Assembly: GCA_002104905.1 (NCBI GenBank) | Contig: MCFE01000296.1 | Location: 37,603-101,602, forward strand | DNA: 64,000 nucleotides | Direction of reading: 5' to 3' | Origin: Basidiobolus meristosporus CBS 931.73 | Taxonomy: Eukaryota; Basidiobolomycota; Basidiobolomycetes; Basidiobolales; Basidiobolaceae | Shown: positions 1-12,315 of the stretch, piece after piece | How positions within the stretch are numbered: position 1 is the stretch's first letter | Layout: each line of letters opens with the position of its first letter | The notes under the pieces: model-generated | Told to the model about the DNA's origin: nothing | Databases searched by the model: none | What the model saw: only the letters and a program-made list of their open reading frames with translations | Translations under genes and position numbers: made by a program

Positions 1-2004
1 GGATATAGCCGCGGAGACATGACGGTGCTTGGATTCTGTATAGCCAGTAAATAGGCAGAATCGGACACATATGGTCAACGAAAGACAATCGCATGGCCTC
101 CATAGTGTTGGTCGATGTGATGGCAAACGGCATCACGGAGACAGACTTTCCTAGCCGAAATTGGATGGTGGTTTCATATCCTGGAGCCAACCATCGATGC
201 CAGGTCGTAACTTTATTTCATCAAGGTCTAGGCAGGTGTGGTTCTAGACTACAAACCTGCTTCCAATCGGATGATTTTCAATGATTTTCCTTCATAGGGT
301 GAAAATATCCAATACTGATGTACCATCCGATTTGCAACATGGTGTGAGCAAACTCCCCATGCCGTAACGACGGGATTACCAACTAACATTGTGTACAGAG
401 CCATGGCTCTGCTACCCGGCCTCCACTGAAGTGTCGAGGATCATACCTTGTATCAGCTGCTGTTTGCTAAAGCCCAGCGTGATTGGCACGGGACGGAGAA
501 TAAGTCCTCGGCAACAACCCCGGAACCCCACCCTCCCGGGGGTGAAGTAGGGGAGGTAGTATCTCCCACTCCCTCGGAGTAGTGTGTAATTACGCCAATT
601 CTACAGCTTCATTGATTGGAATCTTCTGTCCAGCACGAAGAGATTTTATTGGTGAGTGGAGTGCATCGTAGACACCAAACTATACCCGCGCCTCTGGTCC
701 CTCCAAGGATAAAAAGAAAGTACGTTAGAAAGGGACTTTCCTAGTATATGCGACGCTTCTATACTCGTCACATTGATTTCCTAATGTGCGAGCGTCACAG
801 ATTCAAATCTATTTTTCGGGTGAGTAACGCACACCAAATCGACGCTGAAATCCTCCAACCCTATTTTGAATCCTGCGACTAACCATAGAAATCCGTCGCC
901 ATCTTCTAAAAGAACATCCAACGTGAATGATGCCTGGCATTTGGAATGGCAAAAATAACCCAGGGTCATGTACTAACGGCCAGGTATCGGTGTATTCTGT
1001 ATGTATATGCCTCTCCGGAATGATTTTGACATTGGTTTCGACTCTATAATGCCCCTCTAGCTCCCCCGGCAGGCTCGAGTCTGTGGACGGGAACGAGGAG
1101 GATAGGCGTTTATCCATGATCACCCTCCAAGGGGGTTGCGATACAAATAGTAAATCGGATAGGTACACCCAAGCACCCTAATTTCAGAAAAACAGACTGT
1201 TTCAAAGATTTTATCTGGCTTCAAAAATACCAGGCGGGAAGAATACCAGGATATTCATTTCCATCAAACCTCACCTTGATCCAATGATTGATCAGGATCC
1301 CTCGACTCCTGATAAACTTGACCATTTTCGAATTCTGAATACAAGGCGTCATAATTGGACGCCTCTTCTTTGTTGCCGGCCTCGACTCATGGCTGAGGTT
1401 GGGCACACTGAAACGTGGTGTTGGTAGCGGATGGCGCTTCAGTAGTGCGGCCCCGCCTATGGGGTGGCCGTGCGGATATGCAGCCCATGTCCTGGACATG
1501 AAAGCCCTGCCATACTGGTTTGCACGATGAGTGATCGATGTGTGTTGTGTAGATAAGTGTCCCTACCGATCACAAGGTCAATCGCGATAAACAAACCCAC
1601 CTTAATCAAAATGAGGCTAGTAGAACTTTGGAAAGATTACAACTGGTGGCATTTCCAATATGCTTCCATAATATATATGTGTACGATTTCTATTTCAGTT
1701 GAGGGCCATTGCTTGAATAGGACGGTGGAATCGACTTCATCCTATAAGGAAGTTTCTGGTGAACTACGCACTACAATTATAGACTGGTGCCTTGATCAAT
1801 GAGAGCGACCGATTTGCTACTGTAGGATTGCGAACCCGGTAATAAATTTACCAGCGTCTTCAAAAGCTTAGTATGCCGTGGAAATACTTGTCCAATAATG
1901 GAAAAGAGCAGCTGTTCCTTTTCACTTAAATAGGCGGTCGGTTTCCACGGTGCGATTGAATCATTTCCTGAGTTTAGGCTATTTATTTTTCTCCCATCTC
2001 CCAC
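1..2004. other. No confident gene
   Basis: About 2 kb without a gene I can support. Minus-strand frames around 781-969, 809-1168 and 1221-1499 have a coding-like composition (for example the peptide LEDGDGFLWLVAGFKIG near 900), and a short intron-like segment could join the first two. The third could not be joined in phase, and no family is recognisable. The stretch may be a decayed or unrecognised gene, or the far end of a gene lying to the left. Confidence 0.5.
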
Positions 2005-3399
2005 ATGAAGTTCAATATTTATTCTACTACTCTGCCTTCCGATACCACTAATTTCATTTCTCAGCCGATCCTCTCACCAAATACCTACAAACGCACCAAA
2101 CAAGAAAACAGACAAACAATGAATGTAAAGGACCCAGCTGGACTAAAGGGAGCTATCATCCCAGATCATATAAGCTCAGATGGCTCCGAAGAGTGGTCAG
2201 GCGGCAACGATAAGAAGTCGAAATTCGCCCCTCCACCTTCCAAGAAGGTCTGTCGGCGCCAAAAGTCTGCTACTCCAGGATCTGAAACGTCAGAGGGACT
2301 ACGGTGCTCCAACTGCCAAACCACTACCACACCTCTCTGGCGCCGTAATCCCCAAGATGGCGAACCATTATGTAACGCCTGCGGCTTGTTCCTGAAGCTG
2401 CACGGCATTGTTCGCCCACTAAGTTTGAAAAGCAATGTGATTAAGAAAAGAAATAGAAACCCCATTGGAACAATGGCCAAGTTCGGCAGACACACCGGGC
2501 TTGTGTTTGGGACAGTTGCCAGCAACCGTGGCGCCGGCTGCGAAGGTGTCTTACTGTTCGAGCCATTCGACAAAACCGCAGAAGCAAATACCAAAGTGTC
2601 TCGCAAGCCACCCACCAGCTTGACCAGCTCGGATGTTTTGGCTACCAACACAACCACACCGTCCTCACCATTGAAGTTCATATCCCACTCGACCACAAAA
2701 TACCCAAGCCCACAGATCGAAAAGGGGCTAAGTTTGGTGGATGAAAGGAGTCGCGAGTCATCGGCCTCATCCTCGGAGTTCTTCTCTGAAGGTTTAGAAA
2801 GCCTCCCCCTATCTGGGGTCCTACATCCAAGCACCTACGTGGATAGTGCATCCCCGGGGCAAAATTCGGAACCGTATCATCCCACCTATTCGATTTCCAC
2901 GAACAGCGTGACCGAGGTGATCGGGTCTACACCTATTTCTAAATCAGGATATCCCAGCACTTCACAGAGCTTAGTGGACCCGTTCAATTGGCTCTCCAAC
3001 CCAACTGTTCACGCCGCCACAAGTATCTCTCTACCCAGCGACCACCATCTCGCCCACGGTCAACCTGAACCTCTGCCAAGCTATTCCTGTACAAATATCC
3101 CCATGTCATATTCTCCCGTCGCGTTTAATACCCTACTCCCCATGGTGCCCATGAACCCGGTGGACTCGCAGCCCAATTTTCAATCCAACATCCGGGCACT
3201 CAATTCCAATTTTGAGCTTGACCATAGCAACCAGGGCAGCCCCGAGAGCTTTGTATCACAGGAATTCCCAGGGCCTACCCCACCCGCCAACTACATGTAC
3301 TCGCTAAATCAAACTTGGCAGTCGTGGAACATTGACAGGAGCCTTCCTTCTTTTCCTATTGAGTCTACCTCGACAACTGAATACCCATCTACCTCGTAG
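2005..3399 (+). CDS. GATA-type zinc-finger transcription factor (paralogue 1)
   Basis: A single-exon gene for a 464-residue nuclear DNA-binding protein of the GATA family, which binds (A/T)GATA(A/G) sites and in fungi commonly controls nitrogen or iron metabolism. One zinc finger is visible with ligands C101, C104, C123 and C126, followed by a basic segment ending VIKKRNRNP, very close to AreA/Gat1 factors. The finger loop is 18 residues (C-x2-C-x18-C-x2-C); AreA-type fingers normally have 17. The rest is Ser/Thr/Pro-rich and probably disordered. The N-terminal AreA domain of the second GATA gene (35704-38007) is missing here. The first ATG is at 2005; a second in-frame ATG at 2119 would remove 38 residues without touching the finger. 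AATAAA-like sequence follows near 3596. The family is certain; the regulon is unknown. Confidence 0.92.
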   Translation: MKFNIYSTTLPSDTTNFISQPILSPNTYKRTKQENRQTMNVKDPAGLKGAIIPDHISSDGSEEWSGGNDKKSKFAPPPSKKVCRRQKSATPGSETSEGLRCSNCQTTTTPLWRRNPQDGEPLCNACGLFLKLHGIVRPLSLKSNVIKKRNRNPIGTMAKFGRHTGLVFGTVASNRGAGCEGVLLFEPFDKTAEANTKVSRKPPTSLTSSDVLATNTTTPSSPLKFISHSTTKYPSPQIEKGLSLVDERSRESSASSSEFFSEGLESLPLSGVLHPSTYVDSASPGQNSEPYHPTYSISTNSVTEVIGSTPISKSGYPSTSQSLVDPFNWLSNPTVHAATSISLPSDHHLAHGQPEPLPSYSCTNIPMSYSPVAFNTLLPMVPMNPVDSQPNFQSNIRALNSNFELDHSNQGSPESFVSQEFPGPTPPANYMYSLNQTWQSWNIDRSLPSFPIESTSTTEYPSTS

Positions 3400-5613
3400 A
3401 TACTTCTGTATACTCCGTTTCATCCCTTGAACATACTACTCAATGGACATACTTTCGTTTGCACATACTTGAATATAGAATGGAGCTCACTGCAGCTTCA
3501 GCCCCTCTTCCATTCTTCAGTTTGGTTTTGAAAATTCTTTGTAGTTTAATTAGATACCACGTTGTTTATTAGAATTGATCCATAGATAATCTTTTAATAA
3601 ATAGAGCTTCGATTCGATCCTCATGGGCGTGCTTCCCAGCTGGTTATGACGTAGGTAGCATTAAAGTTTGTCTGGTGGCAGTGGCAATGGAACCGAAGCT
3701 GAGTCACATGGCCTTCCTTTTGTTTACCCATCGCTCCATCAGTTGCATTAGGAAGTTACCGAAGCTAGCATTCAGATCTCCAAAGCCCCGTGGATAGAGT
3801 TCACCCGAGGTGACATCGCACGCATGTGGACGGCGCATGACGTAGCATCGCCATTTCGACGCTTTGGGTCGAAGTGAATCCTCGTACCAGTAGGTATTTC
3901 CAGTACCAACCATATGGTGTTAAAGCCAGAACACCCATTTAGAAAGCTACATGCTCCGAATGGAATCTCAAGAACACGGTCCAACCGCTTTTGTAAAGAT
4001 GCGAAGCGGGATACATCTGTCTTAAGCCATGTGATTGAATAACGGGATTGGAGAAGCTGTGGCTTGTCTCTACGAGGAAATTTACCCTTGATTAGTGCTC
4101 TCGATTGTTCGACGAAACGCTAACCTATCCCCTGATATGGTATAGCTACAGGATGGATTTTCCCGAATAACCGAGGTGGAAGCGCGCGAAATCTGGCTCC
4201 ATTCATTCCTCCCCTAATCACAATCGCGTCTGATTTTGGGTTCACCAATGAGGTTTGCAGCAAATTTCGGCAAAAATTGAATTCTATCAACCAGCTAGGT
4301 CTGACAGAATCGATCCCTCTCACCACGCTCTACACCAATCACCAGGAGTGGACGGATTCGGTCTACGGCTGAATTTGCCAAAATATTTAACCTAACCCGA
4401 TAAACAATTTGGAATACAAGAAAGAATTCCGTGAGTAAGTCAGGGATCGCGGTAAACGGGAGTGGAGTCGTGATGACAATCTTGGCCAATTCGTACTCCA
4501 TTTGTTCCATCAGGAAGGGGATAGGCTTCAGGATTGATGGGATTCGATGAGGTTAGACAAGCAGCGCACTCATAGATCAAGCCATATTTGTGGCTTAGTG
4601 AAAATGAACGGTGCATTTCTAAAATTAGACGCCAAGGCCTTATATTTCAGACCACATTCGAGGCTTGTGGCTGCTCCATAGTTATCTCGATGTCGGAGAT
4701 TAAATCAACGCGTTGATGACAAATCCCAGCTAAAATATTTCCCTCATCGAGAGTGCCTCAAACCCCGGTTCTGGGATCCCCCAACCAAAAGAATATCCAC
4801 CAAGTCTTTCAATTCGCAGCACTCTAGTTGTGTTTAATGTCTGTGATGTGAATATTGTTTTCTCATGTAGAAACTGGTTGAATGCTGGCACCTGTATTAA
4901 TTGGCATCCAAGTAGACCCTGTTGCGTCTTGACGTCTTTCTCCATGGGTGATTTGCGCAATCTACCGGGGTAGGGAATATATATAGGTATCCAATCCACC
5001 ATATTGGCTACAATATTAGTTCACACCAGAAACAAGCCTCAAGACTTTGTCACCAAATACTCCATCATATATTAGGGATATCACTAACTTAACTTGCAAT
5101 ATAATGTTCTCGGTACCACTTGAGATATACCATTCCTCTATGGCTCCAGCCAATGGTCATATTTACCACGTCATCCAGAGTTATAGTGAAACGAGTCCGT
5201 TAAAGGGCTCGTAGCTCTGTATAGTAGCGAACATCAGTGCAGTACAAATAAAGCATACAAACTATCATAGAAGCGTTTAAGCTTAGATGTCCCTTGGAAC
5301 CACCATCTGTTGACGCTTTTCCGCTCATCACTTCCCCTTGGATCGATGGTTGGTTTGATTTTATGGAAAATGGATTAATTCGAGAGTAAAATAAACAGAT
5401 TGATCAAACGGATTTCAATTGTTTTAACTAATTTGACCCAAGAGAAATTGTGAAGAAAAAAGGGAACTTTTGGCCCGTTGATTGTTGGGACCACTTCGAG
5501 GATAGAGGTTCTTCTTCGTACACACCGTTAGGCGGCAGCTTTTTTCAGCTCTTCGATATCCAGGTTCTAGTTCAACTTCGCTTATCAGAAGATACAGTAC
5601 TCCATTCTGCAAC
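3400..5613. other. Intergenic, no supported gene
   Basis: Just over 2 kb between the GATA gene and the Rrn5-like gene. Several minus-strand frames of 60-90 codons occur (around 3704-3984, 4120-4510 and 4730-5002). Two read somewhat like protein, but no domain, start context or splice pattern supports them. The last few hundred bases before 5614 are AT-rich and probably hold the promoter of the next gene. Confidence 0.5.
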
Positions 5614-6811
5614 ATGGATCAAGCAACACGGCCTTACAAACGACCTCGCATTCATCAAGAACCACTAGAGAACTCCAGCATCTTCGGCTCTGTCTGGACG
5701 GGGGATGAGAAGGAGAAATTCTTTAGAGCGCTTCAAAAATACGGGAAGCGCGATATCCGAAGAATCGCGGATGATATCAAAAGTAAGAGCTATGTAGAGG
5801 TTGGATTGTATCTGGATATTTTGGAGCGTACAGCTATGGAGAAAGAGAACAAAGGTATGTTTTTAGGTCAATCTGTTCAGGAGGAAAACCGGTAGGCTCA
5901 CCGGGTTCGGATCCATAGGTTCCGATTCGGAGGAGGATGACGAGATGAATTCGGTTCACCCCAGCGCTCAAGATATCTCAACGGTCAGCTTACGCGTTGA
6001 AGAAAGGCAAGCCAAGAAACTCCTGGAGGCAGAAGAAAGAAAGGCCATTAAGCGTGCCGAGCGAGAATATAACACCAGGCTGACTGAGGAGGAGTCTAAA
6101 AAAATAGAAGTTCTTCATATAGAAAACGCCCTTAGCTTGTCCAGTTTGTCGGTTCTTGTTCCGTCGACGCTTCCTTCATTGACAATTACTAATATGATGC
6201 TTTCTACCAGGCTATACATGAAAGAAGAACCAGTGATACTAAAGGGGCTCTTCCTAGAGATGTACAATTGTCTTCTCAGGTTCCTGGTTCCTTTAATAAG
6301 GGATGTTATTATATTTGCTGAAGAGCATGTAATCGATCCTGTTGCAAGACCCCAGAACAAAATGGTAACCCCGTAGCAACGCAATTGCCATTTCTCTATT
6401 TCTGACATAGGTTTCCTCTAGATTCATATCAATGATGTTCGAAAAGCACTTCTGTCACGCAACGCGGAATTCAACCGAGACACCTTTTTCTTCCGGTTGA
6501 TAGAGCGCTTGTCGAAAGAGGACAGACTTGTCGAGGATTCCGATAGTGACTCTGACGAGCCTTTGATCTATGCTAGTCGGCGGAACACAAGGCAAGTCGT
6601 TGAGGTCCCTCCTCAATATGAAAACGACAGCACCACCGATGATGACGACGATGACGACGACAATCAAGAGGAGAGCGAATGCAGCAGCTCGAGCGAGAGC
6701 ATTTGTCAGGACAGATTTAGCGACCCTGAGGATACTTTGATCTACTTAAATGACTTGCAAACAGATGGCGAAAGTGAGCAAAGCACTTCATCTAATGGCG
6801 AAGACTTGTAA
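5614..6811 (+). CDS. RRN5: Rrn5-like RNA polymerase I upstream factor (SANT domain)
   Basis: Three exons (5614-5854, 5919-6364, 6422-6811; introns 64 and 57 nt, GT-AG, phases 1 and 0) give a protein of about 358 residues. Residues about 26-72 form a SANT/Myb-like fold (VWTGDEKEKFFRALQKYGK, then IRRIADDIKSKSYVEVGLYL). This matches Rrn5, a subunit of the upstream activating factor that recruits RNA polymerase I to rDNA promoters. A charged linker follows, then a helical segment with LRFLVPLIRDVIIFAEEHV, resembling the conserved region after the SANT fold in Rrn5 proteins. The C-terminus is very acidic, with a run of eight Asp. The joins are supported by unbroken frame and by composition on both sides. 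Assignment to Rrn5 rests on the SANT pattern and domain order; another SANT protein remains possible. Confidence 0.7.
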
Positions 6812-7018
6812 TATTGATCGCTCTAATTGTAAATATGCTCTGTATTTGATTAAATAAAAGTGAAAAATTGGATCAAAATTGATCAGCACGAGGCCCAATC
6901 AGCGGGCGGGAAATTTTTCGACCGGCAGCATGGGCCCTGTTAAAATCATACGAACTGCTTTGTGCAGGACTCCTTCTCTCTCGCTCCCTTTGCGGTCGTT
7001 TGATAGTATTCATTAATC

Positions 7019-7510
7019 ATGGTACGTATGCAACCACAGTACTCGACGAGGGTCTTATTTTTCACAACGGCATGAGATGTTGCGATAAGAATAAGATGCT
7101 CGTTGACGGATGGATCGGCTCACAAGTATGGATATGCCTATACGAGACTGAGCCACTAGCCTGATATTTCAGTTTTCCTCAATCATTTGTGCTTCCGTTT
7201 AGTAACCAAATTGTTTGCCATACAATAGACTAAGGGTACTCAAAGTTTCGGTAAGCGTCACACCAAGTCCCACACCCTTTGCCGTCGTTGTGGTAAGCGC
7301 TCCTTCCACAACCAAAAGAAGACCTGCGCTAGCTGCGGTTACCCTGCTGCCAAGATCAGAAGCTTCAACTGGGGTCAAAAGGCCAAGCGTAGAAAGACTA
7401 CTGGCACTGGTCGTATGAGATATCTTAAGGATGTTTCTCGTCGCTTCAAGAACGGTTTCCGTGAAGGTACTCAAGCTCAAAAGCAAGCTCCCAAGGCTGC
7501 CTCCGCTTAA
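7019..7510 (+). CDS. RPL37: 60S ribosomal protein eL37
   Basis: Two exons: the first is only the ATG (7019-7021), followed by a 207-nt intron that starts GTACGT, and the second is 7229-7510. The 94-residue product matches eL37 throughout ([20 protein letters not shown] near the start, then [20 protein letters not shown]). It binds 25S rRNA in the large subunit. The zinc ribbon C-x2-C-x11-C-x2-C is intact. Length and sequence are standard. The codons are strongly biased towards C-ending forms, unlike neighbouring genes, as expected for a highly expressed gene. Placing an intron directly after the start codon is common among fungal ribosomal-protein genes. Confidence 0.97.
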
Positions 7511-9628
7511 ATTTCAATGAATTGACCGTATCTCAGGATTGCATGCTCAATTCCCAATAAACCTAACGTTAGTTAAACAATTGATGCTTGATAGTTGGAG
7601 CACAGGTCGGATTGTAATGGATTTCTGTTTGAATGATGTGAGAGCTTTGATGCAATTATGAAGACCATGAAGCTGCGCAGCTAGTCTAGGCTTTGTTGGA
7701 TGGTTCCTCGTGGAGTGGCAGACTAGTCTTCCAGGAATCATTGCTGCATTAGCGCTAAGGTGGTGCTCGTAACACGGCTTTTAAAGTTGAAGATTTTTTT
7801 GCCAAAACAATTCCGACACAAAATTTATGGTAACGCTGACTTGATAACCCGTGTAAGAAGCTTGAAGGTCGCAACGGCAACGTAAGTACTGTTGCCTAAT
7901 AGAAGGGTGATTTGGCCCTCTTAGGCTCACGTGGACTCTAGGCTATTGAGTGAAAAGGGATATTTTGTCTAATTAGAGTTGTACGAACTGTCGCTTGGGT
8001 ATTTGGCATTTATGACTGCGATGGCTAGACCTACGAGTTTGCGACCTTGTTGATCCACCTAATTTTCGACTGTTCAGGTGATCAGAAGGTTAACTCGGTA
8101 CAGCCGCCGCACTCTTCTGAACACCGGTTGATGATACAATCATTTCACTGTGGTGGAGTGATATGAAAGATGCTTCGCGCCTGGTCACTTGCACATTCCT
8201 AGAAATTTGAGGGATCAGTATTCAGTCCCGTGGCCCTGTATAATATCGAATCGTTTGCCCAGACGGTGGTGCATAGTTCATCTCAGAATCAGCAGAAGCC
8301 ACCGCAAGTATGCGGTTTTAGCCCAATCGCTAGCGAGAAGAGCATGGAAATCGCGCTACTCGTTCATGGAGGCTTGGCTTAAACTCCAACCGCATCATCC
8401 CGTTAAGATTTAAGCCATCTGGAGCCGGCCAACTTTTGATAAGTTGCAGCAGACACAAGTTCTATGGTCAATCCTAAGCGAGAAGTGGATGGCGCGAAAT
8501 CGAACAAGCGGGAGCAAAAAGAGCCAGTGCTTACATCAAGTTCAAGAAAGAAAGCCGAATACGACGGCCGTTTTACCTGCCCAGCCGTCGGGGTTGACAT
8601 TGAGCAGCACATTTTTCTCGGGAAAGGCTTTGCGAAGCGGTGAACTTCGAGGTTACCGAACTGGGGACATCTGTTGTTAAATGTTGTATGAGCCTGATCT
8701 CTTGAAGGATCCTCTATTGAGGCTATACATAGTCGGCTAATCATCAACAACCCGTTGCTCAGGGCCACAACGGATGTTTAGACTTGGATGACGACGGTGA
8801 TGAGAATATGGCCAGGGGCATGATGATTTAGTGATTGTTCTTCGGGGACATGGGATTGGGAGGCGATGATGAGTAGAGTTGGAGCCAGGTATGTTACACT
8901 ACACCTTGTCTTCCGGATCAGGGATGTCAGCTTGGAGCTCATAGCATATGGTTCTGATGATGGGTGGATCATCTGGAAGAAAGCTGGTGGAGACATCAGG
9001 CATCTGTTGTAAGGGGGCTCGATTGGCATTATGCAGATGTCTGCCTACTCTACTCAGAAACCAACAAACACCCTGACAGCAAGTGGTGAACTGTGTTCAG
9101 CCCCACCATATGACCATACTCTAATGAGCTTCAGGGTTAGCCAAGCGTACGTACAAAGCATTGTCCAGTAGAACAAAGAGATCGCCGAAAGAGATCATGA
9201 GGATGATTCTAGGATGGCCAAATCGCCTCTGGGATGATTCTGCACATGATTGCTGCGAACTTGTTGGAAGAGATTTATTTGACTTCGATTAATGCTTGAT
9301 ATGAAAGTCCAGCATGACTCCCCAAAAAGATAGCCAGAGGATCTGTCAGCATAGATCCATCTCCAAGCGAATACATCGACTGGCTAGTTGCGTAGTAGTC
9401 CATCCATCTAAGCTTTCCGCCAGTTTAAATAACATCATCAGTCATGATTAAGCTAAATCTGACACCAGCTCCAGATGTTGTCTGACCATCTTTCCATCTT
9501 CCAATTGGGCTAGTGGAGGTACCATTTTACGAAAGCGTCGTGTTCAAGCCTCGTCATGTTGATAAAATCATATTGGTTTTCCTATATTACGAGGTGTCAA
9601 GGGGGATCCTTTCTTTGTTACTGACTTG
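7511..9628. other. Intergenic, possible gene debris
   Basis: About 2.1 kb with no gene I can support. A plus-strand frame at 8464-8643 (59 codons, ATG start) has a protein-like composition (EYDGRFTCPAVGVDIEQHIF) but ends without a recognisable domain or splice continuation. Other frames near 8403-8768 and 8778-9029 appear to be chance openings. The region may hold remnants of a lost gene. Confidence 0.4.
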
Positions 9629-11109
9629 ATGATGAAATTGTTGGCGCGATCATTTTTCCGTAGGCAGGATATCGAGAATGCCAATGGTGAACTGGAGCTT
9701 AAACGCAGACGCTTTGCTGAGTCCGGGGAGAAGGAGATATCCCCCCTTCTATTCAAGCCACCACTGTGGCGCCAGCGAAGAGAGTTGGTGATGCAGATTC
9801 TCAACCAGAAGAAGCCCAACTCAGTAAACTTCCGGGAATGGTACCTTGGAAACGGCCCCAGTGCTAACATACGCTTTAGGTCCTAGATCTTGGATGCGGG
9901 GAAGGCGCATTGACCTCCTTTCTGGTGCCCACATCAGATTTCCCGTTGGTACGTATCGTCGGTGTAGAGCCTAATATTGCTCACATCAAGGTGGCAGAGC
10001 AGCGGTGCCAACCAGTGCAAATGGATTATCAATATTTAAGAGAGAATCCGCTTCGAGTCGAGTTCTACCAAGGTAAGCCTCGGAATCAGCAATAAGCCGC
10101 GGTCTAATGGAAGTTCCAGATTCGCTAGAGGTCGTGAATGAAGATCTCATCGGGATTGATGCCATCGTGTGCTTGGAAGTGTAAGCATATCCAATTCCAG
10201 TCCTTGTATTGTATCCCTATGTTGAAGATTCCGGTAGCATTGAGCATCTATATCCAGCAGCCCTAACGCAGTTTCCCATGGTAACTCTGGGGACATATCG
10301 TCCCCAAACCATGATCGTTTCAACGCCAAATGCCGAGTTCAACGTAAATTTCCCTAATCTGAAGTACGGTACAGCGGAATCAGTGTTTCGAAATAACGAT
10401 CACAAGTTCGAATGGACACGCAGCGAGTTTTCAGAATGGTACAGGGTTTGGCGAAGCTGATCAATTCCAGAGCCTCACTTGACTAATCCTTTCGACATGC
10501 ATATGCAGGTGTGAGTCTATTGCTCAACAATATGGCTACGACGTGACACTAACTGGTGTTGGTACACTGAACAATGACTCATCCAACGGGTTTTGCACCC
10601 AGGTCGCTGTCTTCACGACAGCTCGCTCCTTTGTTCCCACAAGATTGGTTGGCCACAGGGCTCGTCAACCGTTCGCCATCAGCGAGTTTCCGTACTACCA
10701 AGGCGGGGTCGGAAGCGACGAAGAGATCTTGCAGGAAGCGTGTAACGAGCTACAGTTTGGACCCCAAATTTCGGCGTCACCTCCACACCAGCTGGATATC
10801 GAGACTTTTTGGAGAAGCTTGAGGATACGTCAATTGTGCAAGACCAAGTCCAGGCTGTGTGAAGTTTTCATGCGATCGGGATATTTCGAAATGGCAGGTG
10901 AAGATAAAGTTCTGATGTTCAAGAACCCGTGGTTATGTCATTCAGAGCCGATCGTTGAGCCAGGGTATGCTGATGATCATTCCCAACCACAAGATACGCC
11001 CAATTACGGTGAAAGTGTGAACTGGAAACTAGAATATACTGCAGATGGGGAAGCATGGCCGAGAGACGAGATTCCTGGATCCGAATCGTGGATAGGCACA
11101 TGGAATTGA
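9629..11109 (+). CDS. HEN1: Small RNA 2'-O-methyltransferase, Hen1 family
   Basis: Five exons (9629-9823, 9880-10072, 10120-10180, 10238-10438, 10509-11109; introns 47-70 nt) give about 416 residues. Hen1 methylates the 2'-OH of the 3'-terminal nucleotide of small RNAs and protects them from decay. The SAM-binding motif VLDLGCGEGAL lies at 66-76. The Hen1-specific metal site is complete: EVIEH (E149, E152, H153) and the later DHKFEWTRSEF segment with H205, plus PNAEFN. Each motif is restored only when the introns are removed, which strongly supports the model. As in bacterial and many fungal or animal forms, the plant-type N-terminal RNA-binding domains are absent. Its presence implies a small-RNA silencing pathway in this fungus. 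The start is the first of two adjacent ATGs. Confidence 0.9.
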
Positions 11110-11207
11110 TGAAATCGTGACCATTTTGTAGTCACACTTGATAGAGCGATGTACGAACAAATTGATGCTATTAAAAGCCATTTGACCTCACCCAGAGTTG
11201 GTTCGAA

Positions 11208-12241
11208 ATGTCGAATGATTTACCTGATTTTGAGTTGCTGGAAACACTCCTTTGGAGCAAGGCTCAAGGTTCGAAAGATGTTGAGAAGGAAGATGTCGCG
11301 TGCTTTACCAGTATTGCTAATCTCCACTCTTTACTACTTACTAGGGTTTTACCTGCTAGAGAGACACCTTACCAGATTATTCAACTCGGCCAAATACTTC
11401 CATGAAGGCCATCCAGAGATATTCACCACATTACCTACCTCGGAAGAGATTGCCTCCAAGATTGTTGAAGAAACCGAACCATACCGTAGAAAATACGAGC
11501 ACTTAAGGGTTCGTTTGTATTGCGCATATTTATCTGGGTTTCTCCAGTGCATTAAATGCGTAAACTACTTTTAGATCCGGCTCCTGTTGAACCCCTGCGG
11601 TAGCTATCGAATCCAAGTGAGTGAAGAAACACCGAGCGTGTTCAATGGTGCGTTTCAGTTGCAACATTAGTGCGAAGTGCGCTCACTCATGATCAATCTG
11701 GCCATAGATACACCTTACGTAGTTGTGGCTGACAAGCCAGTTGATAGTCAGGATGTGTTTTTAAGACACAAGACAACCTATCGTGCTACATATAATCAAG
11801 CACGAGAAAGGGCCGAGATCGGAAAGGCTGGCGGCCCACTTGACGTGATTCTTTTCAACGAACGTGGTGAGGTCACGGAGACCTCCATCGGTAACATTGC
11901 CATCGAAGTACCGAATAGCGACGGTTCGAAAAGTATTTGGAAAACACCCAGTATTCATTGTGGTATGGCGCTTACCGACCAAAGCATGGAGAGTGTTTCC
12001 TAATCCTTACTTCGTACAGGTCTATTGGGGGGCGTTCATCGAGAAGAGATGCTTGCGCGCAAAGAGATGATAGAAGGGATCATTTCTCTGGATGATCTCT
12101 TTGATGCGGCAAAGGTATGCTCCCATCGCGTGCCTCTACTAGATGCCTACTAATCTGTGATGACAGAATAATCGCCGGATGAAGATATTTAATTCAGTTC
12201 GCAAAGAAATCCACGTTTGCTTAAAGAAACAAGATTCCTGA
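11208..12241 (+). CDS. Aminodeoxychorismate lyase-like PLP enzyme (fold type IV)
   Basis: Six exons (11208-11268, 11345-11508, 11575-11616, 11671-11962, 12020-12114, 12167-12241) give about 242 residues. Motifs in order: ELLETLLW, YLLERHLTRLFNSAKYF, FLRHKTTYR with K123 as the likely PLP-binding lysine, NERGEVTETSIGNIAIE, and CGLLGGVHREEMLA near the end, followed by FNSVRKE. This is the 4-amino-4-deoxychorismate lyase/branched-chain aminotransferase fold. The HKTT and GEVTE motifs favour ADC lyase, which makes p-aminobenzoate for folate. It is a stand-alone short form, close in size to bacterial PabC and shorter than yeast Abz2. Intron 1 begins GTTCGA, a weak donor, but contains TGCTAAT as a branch site. 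The stop lies only 74 bp from the convergent Mdm1 gene. Confidence 0.8.
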
Positions 12242-12315
12242 CTGTATTTCGTGATGACGAGGACGATATTAATAAACGAAATAAAGGGATTATAATACAA
12301 CGAGTGAAAAGCCAT

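Noticed and set aside
2166-2834. 222-codon frame antisense to the GATA gene
   Set aside because: It is the shadow of the GATA coding frame, whose zinc finger is unmistakable.
4295-5002. Minus-strand frames with partly protein-like sequence
   Set aside because: Short, not joinable with consensus splice sites, no recognisable motif.
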